Source: Streptomyces sp. R21
Lineage (GTDB): Bacteria > Actinomycetota > Actinomycetes > Streptomycetales > Streptomycetaceae
Length of the DNA: 64,000 nt
Assembly (NCBI RefSeq): GCF_041051975.1
Contig: NZ_CP163435.1
Span: 3,844,001 to 3,908,000, forward strand
Direction: 5' to 3'
The notes beneath the pieces are model-generated. The model worked only from the letters and a program-made list of their open reading frames with translations, had not been told where the DNA came from and did not search any database. Within the stretch, counting starts at the first letter, position 1, and each line of letters opens with the position of its first letter. A program made the translations under genes and the position numbers. Below are positions 10,801 through 18,235 of the stretch, piece after piece.

Positions 10801-11083
10801 CCATCTGGTCGCCGAGGGCGGACGGCTGGATGTCGGAGTGGGCCGGTCCCGCACCGAACAGCGGTGTGCTGGAGGTGGTGGAGGCGACCGTGCCGAGGCT
10901 GCGGTGCCTGGTGCCCGCGTACGCGACACGGGTCTGCGCGGCGTCCGCCACCCGGGGAGCGGCACCGGCGGCACCGGCGCTGCCCGGCCCGGAGGCCGCC
11001 GTCACCCCGAGCAGCGGGATCAGCAGCAACGACGTTCCGAGTCTCCCCAGGCGGTAACGCCCGCCGGGGTCAGCCGTTCCCAT
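7847..11083 (-). CDS. Large secreted TolB/PD40-type beta-propeller protein of the CIS locus
   Basis: Start chosen at ATG 11083 because AAGGGGA lies just upstream and the next residues form a signal peptide (SLLLIPLLGVTAASG); a start 23 codons earlier is possible. The 1078-aa product has many PD40/TolB-like blades in its first 600 residues (SPDGQRLAYSGD, FSPDGKYLAFTR, FSPDGLSVAFNR), then a CARDB/DUF11-like beta sandwich, a Pro-Thr linker of about 45 residues, a second DUF11-like domain and an IPT/TIG-like end. It overlaps the DUF4255 gene by 4 bp, so it is in the CIS operon, yet the other CIS parts are cytoplasmic. A surface adhesion or receptor role is possible. The repeats are seen; the function is not known. 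Confidence 0.8.
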   Translation of the reverse strand: MGTADPGGRYRLGRLGTSLLLIPLLGVTAASGPGSAGAAGAAPRVADAAQTRVAYAGTRHRSLGTVASTTSSTPLFGAGPAHSDIQPSALGDQMVFASRRDEKKPQVYLRSADGSVRRLTSGRDVAHPRLTPDGQAVVFDSAEPGGTDGGKQRDLWLVRTDGTGLTRLTDSPADEEGPTVSPDGQRLAYSGDSDVLVGAQIYVRPLNGGTATRITSPANGTASEPAWNPVNDDVNRDWIAYTATTTENGQSVPRLRITNGTSDEALFAGNYAGWRAHGASWLPDGDQLVFLSPEITCTCEGDYDHVFKSTAHADTEPGLVLNENREVLSPTWLGPAGGGGVVVERTTAANPHVVTLQDIRMDGSDPRDLGLTILNEDPAADTNTDPTKDPLFQPAAGDDPWTERQNYTPDGRRIVVTRFETNADNQRIERIWIADADGSNAQPMPLAGRGATDWDTDPTFSPDGKYLAFTRTSPGGVGDAAGPSRILVADAATGAITGRITPPAGQQQGEDAQPAWSSDGTTLAFTRNEVIDGNGGNKHIWTVPVNQLDQQRDLSATICPGNCQVIDDSPAFSPDGLSVAFNRKNGGGAVDERNGILLTSLSGDDCKVLLPTAARNVPGACEAQLPEATGPFQPRDAAWTADGKGLVISARPDRAVNSPEELKLLDIASGDLTHFTAELPGRQKEPSVQQSVDLAVNAPGTVPAVTVGKTTTVRVGVVNNGPAASPGTKLTIAPPPGVQITGLTYPGGTCDAASLQCDVGVVQPGTTVPVTVTVTGVTPGDAPIDWSVTGTVLDPQPSDNTGRTVVPVDEATPPTTPPPTPTPTPTPTPTPPPTTPTPTPTPTPTPKPTPTPTPTAPSDPGEPDAGPGLRLTAQPNPGYVGGRVVVTYTVRNGRNALATGLRLRIGLPKGIPNNGPPDGCDRSWVCALPDLDQGASTVVRVVLSPKKALTAHVTGKLTTTGTDADKNDNSARKRLRILQPRIIAVPAIGRPGFVTSVRGKDFPPGVPVRFTWKPGITAAAAPTVPLPNGTFIGQLLILAKDQTGPRIITAKGPGFSPVTTDFLVVNGSVQPPDEVTRR
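8516..8655. repeat. Low-complexity Pro-Thr codon repeat
   Basis: A G-rich plus-strand tract of short GGGGTGGGGGTG-like units encodes, on the minus strand, a flexible PTPTPT linker joining two beta-sandwich domains of the propeller protein. Unit length is 6 bp and irregular. It is a likely site of replication slippage and length variation between strains. Confidence 0.85.
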
Positions 11084-11290
11084 CGCGGTCCCCTTCACAG
11101 TCCGGTGCGGCATCCCGATGTGCCCATCCGGACTGCCTCCGCCACCGTGCACCGGCCGCGCGCGGCACGGCAGGGCGGCGGGGCCGCACCCGGGGGAAGC
11201 GAGCGGTGTGTTTTCGGGCAGCGCCTGTTTCCCGGTCGGCGTCCACGCCGCCGTCGGAGTCCTTCTCCGGGCCGGGCGTCAACAACGTTG

Positions 11291-11950
11291 TCAGATCAGT
11301 CCGTTGCGCAGCGCGTAGCCCACCGCGTGGGCGCGGTTGCGGAGTTGGAGACGGGTGGTGATCTCGTGCAGGACGTTCTTGACGGTCCGTTCCGAGTACG
11401 AGGTCTTGCGGGCGATCTCCGCGGTGTCCAGGCCCTCCGACACCAGGCGCAGCATGTCCGCCTCGCGCGTGGTCAGCGTGGACAGGGACAGGCCCCGCGG
11501 GTCGAGCGCCGAGCGCTGGAGGCTGCTCACATGGGTGAGCAGCTTGCCGAGCAGGTCGCCGGGGAGCACGCCCTCCCCGTCGGCTATCGCCCGGACGAGG
11601 TGCAGGAGTTGGTCCTGGTCCGCCTCGGAGCGCCGCAGCACCGCCGCGACGCCGCACTCGATGACGCGTTGCAGCGTGCCTGCCCCGAGGGTGCCGACCA
11701 CGAGGCCCGTGCGGGTGGCGGTGTTGAGCCGCAGCCGGTCAAGCAGGGCGGCCACATCGTCGTCCACGGTGTCCACGACCACCAGCGACACCTGGGCCAG
11801 CTCCGCGTCGGCGTCGGCGAGCAGCTCGACCTCGGGACGCTGGCGTAACTGGTGGACGACGCCGACACGCAGGACCGGATCGGCGGCGTACATGGCCACG
11901 GACACCCGGTCCCGCGTACCGGGCGGGCTCTTCTCCTGTGCACTGAACAT
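11291..11950 (-). CDS. LuxR-family regulator with atypical receiver-like domain (CIS-locus regulator)
   Basis: The start is uncertain: ATG 11950 (MFSAQEKSPP) is used, 219 aa; a start at 12025 would add 25 residues. The N-terminal 120 residues resemble a receiver domain (VSVAMYAADPVLRVGVVHQL, LVVVDTVDDD), but the conserved Lys is replaced in AVLRRSEA. The C-terminal helix-turn-helix is typical NarL/LuxR: LTTREADMLRLVSEGLDTAEIARKTSYSERTVKN. A LuxR regulator accompanies Streptomyces CIS loci, so I infer pathway control, possibly without normal phosphorylation. It is divergent from the membrane protein at 12170 and co-directional with the CIS genes, 207 bp ahead of the propeller gene; that gap shows no clear promoter. 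Confidence 0.82.
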   Translation of the reverse strand: MFSAQEKSPPGTRDRVSVAMYAADPVLRVGVVHQLRQRPEVELLADADAELAQVSLVVVDTVDDDVAALLDRLRLNTATRTGLVVGTLGAGTLQRVIECGVAAVLRRSEADQDQLLHLVRAIADGEGVLPGDLLGKLLTHVSSLQRSALDPRGLSLSTLTTREADMLRLVSEGLDTAEIARKTSYSERTVKNVLHEITTRLQLRNRAHAVGYALRNGLI

Positions 11951-12169
11951 GGGGGGTTCACTCGTTTCAGTGAGTTCATGGACGCTGGCAGATGAGGCGT
12001 ACCGACCACGGGGGGGGCGGCGCACGGGAGGCGGCGAGGAAGGCGGCGAGGAACATTAACTGCCCAGGGTCACAAGGGAGTTGGCTGTGACTGTCGGGGC
12101 ATCGCGACTGCCCGGAACTTGCCCTCGCGTTCCTCGTCGCTTCACCGGTCGCGTTCCTACGGTGGTGGC

Positions 12170-13519
12170 GTGACGCCTTCCGCAGCCTCTTCCGGTCCCG
12201 GTGCCCCCGGCCTCGACATCCCGGCCGTGACGGTGGCGCCGGGTGACACCGCCACGACCACACTGACCATCCGCAACGACAGCGACATCGTCGAGGCGTA
12301 CAACCTGGAGGTCGTCGGCGACTGCGCCTCCTGGACCACCGTCGAACCCGCACGGGTCTCGCTCTACCCCGGCACCTCCGAAACGGTGACGCTCCGTCTG
12401 GAGCCGCCGCGCTCCCCGGAGATCCGGGCAGGCGAAACACCGCTCGGCGTCCGGGTCCTGCCGGCCGAGCACCCCGATGCGGCGCATGTCCTCGAAACCA
12501 CCGTGCACATCGAGGAGTTCCGCGAGCTGCGCACCGAGCTGGCCCCGCGACGTCGGCGCGGCTGGCTGCGCGGCCGCTACCGGCTGGCTGTCCAGAACCA
12601 GGGCAACACCCCGGCGCAGGTGGGCTTCACCCCCGGGCAGGCGGGCGAGGAGCTGGCGTTCGCCTTCACCCCGGCAAAGCCGAAACTGGAGCCCGGCGAG
12701 TCCGCCGAGGTGGGGCTGCGTGTCCGCACTGGCAAGCCGGTGTGGTTCGGCTCCCCGATGGTCTGGCCATTCACCGTCGAGACCACCGACGACAGGGACC
12801 GGGACGAACAGCCCAGTTCGTACGAGACCGCCGTCCGGGCGCCGCTGGACGCCGAGTTCGTCCAGATCCCGATCTTCCCCAAGTGGCTGCTCGCCCTGCT
12901 TGCGCTGCTTCTCGCGCTGCTGCTCGCCTGGTTCACCCTGGTCCGACCGGTGGTGCGCAGCGCGGCCAAGGACGCGGCCGACGAGGCGGTGCGGGCGCGG
13001 CCCACGCCCGACGGACAGCAGACTCCCGGTAATGGCAACGGCAACAGCGCCGGCGCGGGTGCCGGTTCGGCCAGTCCCGGCACGCAGGGGTCGGGCGCGT
13101 CGGCCGGAGCGGACGGCGGCGGCTCGGGCGCCGGTAGCGGCGGCACCGGCACCGGCACCGGCCAGCAGAGCTCGCAGACCATCGACGTACAGACGTCCGG
13201 CGGCGACACCAAGACCGGCAGCTACACGGTGCCCAAGGACAGTGTCTTCGGGGTCACGGACATCGTCGTCGCCAACTTCCAGGGCGACGAAGGGGTGTTG
13301 ACGATCACCTTCGGCGACCGCAAGATCACCACGATCGCGATGGAGACCTTCCGCAACCAGGACTACCACTGGGTGACCCCCATCAAGATCCCCGAGGGCG
13401 ACGCCGTCTCCATCGAGGTGACCTGCAACAAACCGGGCACCCCGGCCACCGGCCGTCGGGCTAAGGGCTGCCATGAGGTCCTGAATGTGAGCGGCACACT
13501 CGGCAGCACCAAGCAATGA
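12170..13519 (+). CDS. CIS-linked single-pass membrane protein with beta-sandwich domains
   Basis: Start is GTG 12170 (VTPSAASSGP) behind GGTGGTGG; 449 aa. Residues about 15-230 contain Ig-like/CARDB-type segments (VTVAPGDTATTTLTIRNDSD, YRLAVQNQGNTPAQVGF). A strong membrane helix at about 237-260 (WLLALLALLLALLLAWFTLV) is preceded by FPK and followed by RSAAKDAADEA. A Gly/Ser/Ala linker (281-332) leads to a C-terminal beta domain of about 115 residues. Homologues beside Streptomyces CIS genes are often labelled hydrolytic protein, but I see no hydrolase motif. A CIS docking or membrane attachment role is inference. It is transcribed away from the LuxR gene and ends at a strong terminator. Confidence 0.78.
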   Translation: MTPSAASSGPGAPGLDIPAVTVAPGDTATTTLTIRNDSDIVEAYNLEVVGDCASWTTVEPARVSLYPGTSETVTLRLEPPRSPEIRAGETPLGVRVLPAEHPDAAHVLETTVHIEEFRELRTELAPRRRRGWLRGRYRLAVQNQGNTPAQVGFTPGQAGEELAFAFTPAKPKLEPGESAEVGLRVRTGKPVWFGSPMVWPFTVETTDDRDRDEQPSSYETAVRAPLDAEFVQIPIFPKWLLALLALLLALLLAWFTLVRPVVRSAAKDAADEAVRARPTPDGQQTPGNGNGNSAGAGAGSASPGTQGSGASAGADGGGSGAGSGGTGTGTGQQSSQTIDVQTSGGDTKTGSYTVPKDSVFGVTDIVVANFQGDEGVLTITFGDRKITTIAMETFRNQDYHWVTPIKIPEGDAVSIEVTCNKPGTPATGRRAKGCHEVLNVSGTLGSTKQ

Positions 13520-13640
13520 TTTGAACTGTCCACGTCCGAGCCATTGTTGATCGATGCTGGAAGCATCTGCAAAGAGCCGAGCCCATCCGGATCGGATCCG
13601 TCCGGAAACCGACAACCTCGGTCCGAAAACCAGCACCCGG

Positions 13641-13667
13641 CAACCCCAGGCCATTGGCCTGGGGTTG
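13641..13667. terminator. Strong hairpin terminator between convergent genes
   Basis: Arms CAACCCCAGGCCA (13641-13653) and TGGCCTGGGGTTG (13655-13667) are perfect complements, giving an 11-12 bp stem with a tiny loop. It follows the membrane protein gene and faces the ArsR gene. The 120 bases before it (13520-13640) hold no gene I can support. Confidence 0.85.
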
Positions 13668-13712
13668 CTCTGTTGCGCGGGGTCGGGCAGCAGCAGGTCC
13701 GGGACGAAGGCC

Positions 13713-14306
13713 TCAGGGGCCGGCCGGTTCGCCTTCCGGCTCCCCCACGGACTCGGGGACGGCGTAAAGGCGCACGTTCACCGGGCGCGCCCCTTCGGGG
13801 GCGGCTTCACGAGGGTGGCCGTACCGGTCCAGGAGCGCTTGGTACTCGCGTACGAAGTCGAGGAGTTCGCCCTTGGTCATCCAGGTGCCGGAGCGGAAGA
13901 CCTGCGCCCAGCCCTCGGGGCCTGTGTATTCCCGGTGCGCGCGCCTGTAGAGCTCGGTGTCCACCTCGATCTTCAGATGTGCGAGCCGCTCCGCGGCGAC
14001 GTACTCGTCCGGGGTCATCGTGGCCGGGTCGGGCGTGGTGTGACTGAAGGGCAGCGCCCGCCACCAGCGCTCACGGCCGCCGGACTTCTCGGGGATCTCC
14101 GCGATGAGCTGCTGCTCGGCGAGCTTGCGCAGGTGGTAGCTGGTGGTGCCGGAGCTCTCGCCCAGCTCCTTCGCGAGCACGGTCGAGTTCGCCTCGCCAT
14201 GCCGGCCGAGGTAGTCGAGGATGCGGCGGCGCAGCGGGTTGCCGAGCGACTTGTACAGCGCGGTGCGTTCGAGGCTGGTCAGCTCGGTCGGGTCGGGAGC
14301 GGGCAT
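13713..14306 (-). CDS. ArsR/HTH_20-type winged-helix transcriptional regulator
   Basis: The 197-aa protein carries an N-terminal winged helix (LYKSLGNPLRRRILDYLGRHG, then ANSTVLAKELGESSGTTSYHLRKL) and a C-terminal all-helical segment with REYQALLDRYGHP. This matches the HTH_20 group of ArsR-like repressors that recognise ligands or stress through the C-terminal part. No metal-binding cysteines are present, so it is not a metal sensor. It is divergent from the small membrane protein at 14458, with AT-rich repeated motifs between them, which suggests it represses that gene and itself. Stop codon 13713 faces a terminator. Confidence 0.88.
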   Translation of the reverse strand: MPAPDPTELTSLERTALYKSLGNPLRRRILDYLGRHGEANSTVLAKELGESSGTTSYHLRKLAEQQLIAEIPEKSGGRERWWRALPFSHTTPDPATMTPDEYVAAERLAHLKIEVDTELYRRAHREYTGPEGWAQVFRSGTWMTKGELLDFVREYQALLDRYGHPREAAPEGARPVNVRLYAVPESVGEPEGEPAGP

Positions 14307-14346
14307 GTCCTCACGGTATCCCGCCGGTCTCCTTCTCCAGAATGAT

Positions 14347-14382
14347 TTCTGCAGAATTTTCTTTGCAGAATTTCCTCTGCGG
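14347..14382. promoter_or_regulatory. Candidate operator for the ArsR-type regulator
   Basis: An AT-rich island in the divergent gap contains the perfect palindrome TTCTGCAGAA (14347-14356), a second TTTGCAGAA (14362-14370) and a diverged CTCTGCGG copy (14375-14382). The GCAGAA cores are 14 bp apart. Such clustered palindromes in a GC-rich genome fit a dimeric winged-helix operator controlling both flanking genes. No binding data are available. Confidence 0.6.
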
Positions 14383-14457
14383 TTCTAGTGTGGAGGCATG
14401 GGGACCGGAGGGAACACACGGCACCGAACGGGAGACGGGACCGAAAGGAGGCCTGCG

Positions 14458-14853
14458 ATGAAGAAGTGGACGCTGATCCTGCTCGGCTCGGCCGCGGTGC
14501 TGCTCGTGCCGTGGATGGCCGTGCTCGCGCTGACGCTCCCGGCCAGCACCGAGGTGCGCAACTGGTCGCTGGCCTGGATAGGGCTCGACGTCCTGATGGC
14601 CGCGGGCTGCGCCGCGACCGCCGTGCTCGGCCTGCGCGGCGACGGGCGCGCCCGGCTGACGGCGTCCGCGACGGCCTCCGTCGCCGTGCTCGACGCCTGG
14701 TTCGACATAACGACGGCGCAGCCGGGCAGCGCCCTCGCCCAGGCCCTCGCCTGTGCCGTGGCGGAGACCGCGCTCGCCTGCGCCTGCGTGTTCCTGGCAC
14801 TCGGTGATCGTCGACCCTCTCGCGCTCACGCCTCCCACGAAGGACACTCATAG
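14458..14853 (+). CDS. Small four-helix membrane protein, likely target of the adjacent regulator
   Basis: Start at ATG 14458 is fixed by an AAAGGAGG ribosome site 8 bases upstream; an earlier ATG at 14398 has none. The 131-aa product has about four membrane helices (LILLGSAAVLLVPWMAVLAL, LDVLMAAGCAATAVLGL, TASATASVAVLDAWFD, ACAVAETALACACVFLAL) and a His-containing polar end. The pairing of an HTH_20 repressor with a small integral membrane protein of this type is common in Streptomyces; the substrate or role is unknown. It could be a stress-responsive membrane protein or small transporter. Confidence 0.8.
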   Translation: MKKWTLILLGSAAVLLVPWMAVLALTLPASTEVRNWSLAWIGLDVLMAAGCAATAVLGLRGDGRARLTASATASVAVLDAWFDITTAQPGSALAQALACAVAETALACACVFLALGDRRPSRAHASHEGHS

Positions 14854-14885
14854 CCAAAGGAGTTGCTGCCGGAGGGGGACGTGAC

Positions 14886-17800
14886 ATGCGGGACAGCCAT
14901 CGGGCGGAGGCCGAGCGGCTGTTGGCCCGGGCCGTCGAGGAGGAAGTACGACGCTCGGGCGGGCGCACCGACGGAAACGCGCTCCTGTCGCGGGGGCGCG
15001 GCGCGCTCGACGCCATGGCAGGGACATCCGCCGAGGAGTACGAGGCGTACACACACGCGCTCGACGAGGCGGAGGCGGGGCAGCTGACCTTCTCGCAGCG
15101 GTATGCGCGCGAAGGCGCCGGAACCCCCCTGTTGGTGGCGGCAGTTGCGGCCCTCGCCGCCGTCGCGGCGGACCTGGCGCTCGGCACGGACACGGGGACG
15201 GCGCTCGGCACGGGGGCGACGGTGGCGGTGGCGGGCGCGGCGGCCACCGTCCTCAAGGTGACGGCGTCGCATCTGCCGGCCGCCAGCCGCCGGGCCGGGG
15301 CCCTCGGACAGCCGGGCGGCGCCGAGCAGTTGCGCCTGCAGTGGCTGACCGCGCTGGAGGTGCGCGGCATCCGCCCGTTCCTCGACCAGCAGCGCGTGCT
15401 CAGCGCCAGCGCGAGCGCGAAGCCGGGCGCTCCCCAGCTGCGGCGCACCGACAAGAGCGCGGCGGCCCGCAGGCGTACGGTCCTGGAGCACTCCTTCGGT
15501 CAACTCCCCGAGGCGGAGGGACCGTTCGCGGGCCGCCGGGCCGAGATGTCACGCATCGCCCAGTGGGTGCACGCGGCCCGCGCGAGCACGGAGACGAAGC
15601 CGACCGTGGTGGTGCTGCACGGCGCACCGGGCTCCGGCCGCAGCACCCTCGCGGTCCGCGCGGCGCACGGCCTGAAGGACCAGTTCCGGGGCGCGTGTGT
15701 GGTGGACCTGCGGGGCGGCGGTGCGGCGAGTGAGCCCGACGGGCGCGCCGACCCGCAGAAGGGAGAGCCGCCGCTCACTACGCGCGATGCGCTGCTCCAC
15801 CTGCTCAACCGCCTCGGCGCACCCCGCGAGCAGCTTCTCTTCCGGGAGCGTTCCTCGCAGGAGCAGCAGGTCAGGCGGCTGAGCGAGCTGTACCACCAGC
15901 ATCTGACGGGCTTGGCGGTCACCGTCGTCCTGGACGACGCGTCCGACCCCGAGCAGGTGCGCACCCTGGTCCCCGAGCGCTCGGACAGCCTGGTCCTCGT
16001 CACCGCCCGGGAACCCCTCGACCTGCCCGCCGACCTGCCCGCCTGGGTGCACCAGCTCCCGGTCGAGGCCCTGGACGCGCCGGGCGCCGAGGAGCTGCTG
16101 ACCGCCGCCGCGCAGGACGCGTCGGGCCCGTACGACGCCGAATCGACGGACCGTGTAAGGGAGTTGTGCGGAGGACTGCCGCTGGCGCTGCGCATCGCGG
16201 GCTCCTCACTCGGCCCGCGCACGCCTCGCCAACTGGCCTCCGACCTGGAGGCGTACGGCCCCGTGGACCCGGTCGAGCGCGTGCTCTGGCTGCGCTACAC
16301 GGACCAGACGGACATGGCCCGGCGGCTGCTGCGCAGGCTGGCGCTGGCGGGCCGCGCCTCGCTCGGCACGGCAGCCGCGGCGTCCCTGCTGGCGACGGAC
16401 GAGCAGGAGGCGGCCCGCCACCTCACCACGCTCTCCCGAGCGGGTCTCATCGACCACGTCCGCGGCAGCCGCCACCGCCTGCACGACGTCGTACGGGTCT
16501 TCGCCGAGGCCCGGCTGCTGGACGAGGAGGAGCCCTCCGAGCGTACGGCCGCGCAGGAACGCCTGATCGTCAACTACGCGGAACTGGCGGACTCGGTGAT
16601 CCGCCTGGTCGACGGCAAGACGTCCACGCGGGCCGATCAGTTCGGCCCGCACGGGTTCACCTCCCTCGACGCCGCGCTGCGCTGGCTGGACGACGAGTCG
16701 AGCTTCATCACGGCGGCCCTGCGCCAGGCCGAGGGAGTCGACCAGGCCGCGGTCCTCAACCTCCTCGGCGCCCTGTGCGACTACTGCCTGCTGCGCGGCG
16801 ACCTCTACCGCCTCGGCGAGATCAGCGAGCTGACGCAGGCCGTCGACCAGGGTCTCCTGGTCCGCTCCGTCCAGTGGCGCACCGGCATCGCGGCCCGCCA
16901 GCTCGGCGAACTGGACAAGGCCCGCACCACCCTGACCTCCGTGGTGGACCTCTACTTCGAGGCACACCACGACGCCGGCGCGGCGCGCGCCCTGTGCTCC
17001 CTGGGCATCACCCTGCACCATCAGGGAAACCTCACCGAGGCCGCCGCCAAGCTCCAGGAGGCGATGGACCTCCAGTCCTCCCCCGGCCTGGCCGCCGACC
17101 GCGCCTGGACGATGCACGCGCTGGCCGCGGTGGAGCGCGACCGCGGCCATGTCGCGGGGGCCCTCGACCTGCTCACCGAGGCCCTGGTCCTGCACCGTGA
17201 GGGCGAGTCCGTGCACGGCGAGGCGTGGGCCCACTTCCAGCTCGGCCAGCTGAGCCTGCGCATGGGCGACGTATCGCGCGCCGAGCGGGAACTGCGCGAG
17301 GCCCTCGATCTGTACGGCCGCACGCGCGACGCCCGCGGCGAGGCCTGGGCCCTGACCCAGCTGGCCCGCGCCCGCCTCGTCGACGGCGACCCGTCGCCCG
17401 CGGTGGACGGTCTGCGCCAGGCGGCCTCCCGGCACCGCGACAACGAGGACGCGCGCGGCGAGGCGTGGACCGTGTACTACCTCGGCCAGGCCCTGGAGGA
17501 GACGGGCAACCTGGACCAGGCGGTACGGGAGTTGGAGCGCTCGCGGACCATGTTCTCCCGTATGCGGGACGTGTACGGGCTCGCATGCGCCCGCCACCAC
17601 TCGGCCCGCGTCACTCGCGACCAACGAGCCGCCCAGACCGGCTCCCTCCGCAACTCCGGCTTCGCACGCCAACTCCTCGTCGACGCCCGCGCCGACTTCC
17701 AGCGCATCGGCGTCGCCCACGGCGAGGCGTGGACCTGCCTGGAGCTGGCCGTGGTGGACGCCGGCAACGCCCGTACACAGCAGGCGCTGACACTGTGCGA

Positions 17801-18125
17801 CGAGGCGATCGGCCTCTTCACGTCGTACGGCGACCGCCGCGGCGAGGACTGGGCCCGCTTCCTGCGCTGCACCCTCCTGCCGTACGCCTCCCCCGGCGGC
17901 ATCGAGATCGGCACGGCCGTCGCCCAGGAGGACCTGACCCGGTTGTCCCACGCGGGACACCCGTCGCGGGACGGGAAACTCGACGACTACGCCGAGGCGT
18001 ACCAGCTGCTGCTGGAGCGCGGGGTGGACCTTGATGCCGGGTGGCAGGCGTGGCGACTGGGGATGGTGCCGAACCGGCATGCCCGGGATGTCATGGGGGT
18101 GACGGTGGGGGCGCCTCGGGGGTGA
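14886..18125 (+). CDS. Membrane-anchored STAND (NB-ARC-like) NTPase with TPR repeats
   Basis: ATG 14886 follows GGAGGGGG; 1079 aa. After a charged N-terminus there are two hydrophobic helices (about 80-99 and 106-125). A STAND NTPase follows with Walker A GAPGSGRST (246-254), Walker B VVLDD (about 346-350), and the GLPLALRIAG motif of NB-ARC proteins, then a winged helix (LHDVVRVFAEARL). From about residue 600 come TPR repeats with the recurring phrase GEAWxxxQLG. Proteins of this plan act as ATP-dependent switches that sense a ligand through the TPR region. No effector domain is visible. It lies 110 bp before the second STAND gene, and that gap has no feature I can identify. Confidence 0.85.
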   Translation: MRDSHRAEAERLLARAVEEEVRRSGGRTDGNALLSRGRGALDAMAGTSAEEYEAYTHALDEAEAGQLTFSQRYAREGAGTPLLVAAVAALAAVAADLALGTDTGTALGTGATVAVAGAAATVLKVTASHLPAASRRAGALGQPGGAEQLRLQWLTALEVRGIRPFLDQQRVLSASASAKPGAPQLRRTDKSAAARRRTVLEHSFGQLPEAEGPFAGRRAEMSRIAQWVHAARASTETKPTVVVLHGAPGSGRSTLAVRAAHGLKDQFRGACVVDLRGGGAASEPDGRADPQKGEPPLTTRDALLHLLNRLGAPREQLLFRERSSQEQQVRRLSELYHQHLTGLAVTVVLDDASDPEQVRTLVPERSDSLVLVTAREPLDLPADLPAWVHQLPVEALDAPGAEELLTAAAQDASGPYDAESTDRVRELCGGLPLALRIAGSSLGPRTPRQLASDLEAYGPVDPVERVLWLRYTDQTDMARRLLRRLALAGRASLGTAAAASLLATDEQEAARHLTTLSRAGLIDHVRGSRHRLHDVVRVFAEARLLDEEEPSERTAAQERLIVNYAELADSVIRLVDGKTSTRADQFGPHGFTSLDAALRWLDDESSFITAALRQAEGVDQAAVLNLLGALCDYCLLRGDLYRLGEISELTQAVDQGLLVRSVQWRTGIAARQLGELDKARTTLTSVVDLYFEAHHDAGAARALCSLGITLHHQGNLTEAAAKLQEAMDLQSSPGLAADRAWTMHALAAVERDRGHVAGALDLLTEALVLHREGESVHGEAWAHFQLGQLSLRMGDVSRAERELREALDLYGRTRDARGEAWALTQLARARLVDGDPSPAVDGLRQAASRHRDNEDARGEAWTVYYLGQALEETGNLDQAVRELERSRTMFSRMRDVYGLACARHHSARVTRDQRAAQTGSLRNSGFARQLLVDARADFQRIGVAHGEAWTCLELAVVDAGNARTQQALTLCDEAIGLFTSYGDRRGEDWARFLRCTLLPYASPGGIEIGTAVAQEDLTRLSHAGHPSRDGKLDDYAEAYQLLLERGVDLDAGWQAWRLGMVPNRHARDVMGVTVGAPRG

Positions 18126-18235
18126 CGGCTCGGGCGTTTCGCTGGCCGCGGGGGCGGGGGGCTGGGAACGTGGAGGGGTGACCAGGTCCGCGGTCCTGGG
18201 TAACTGACTGGCAGGACCGGGCGGTTGGGGGTGCG

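Noticed and set aside
13520..13712. Considered as a tRNA or attachment site after the CIS block
   Set aside because: No cloverleaf can be drawn and no integrase is present; the palindrome is better read as a terminator.
16206..18080. Long minus-strand frame opposite the first STAND gene
   Set aside because: Complementary-strand shadow of the TPR repeats; no start signals and no recognisable fold.
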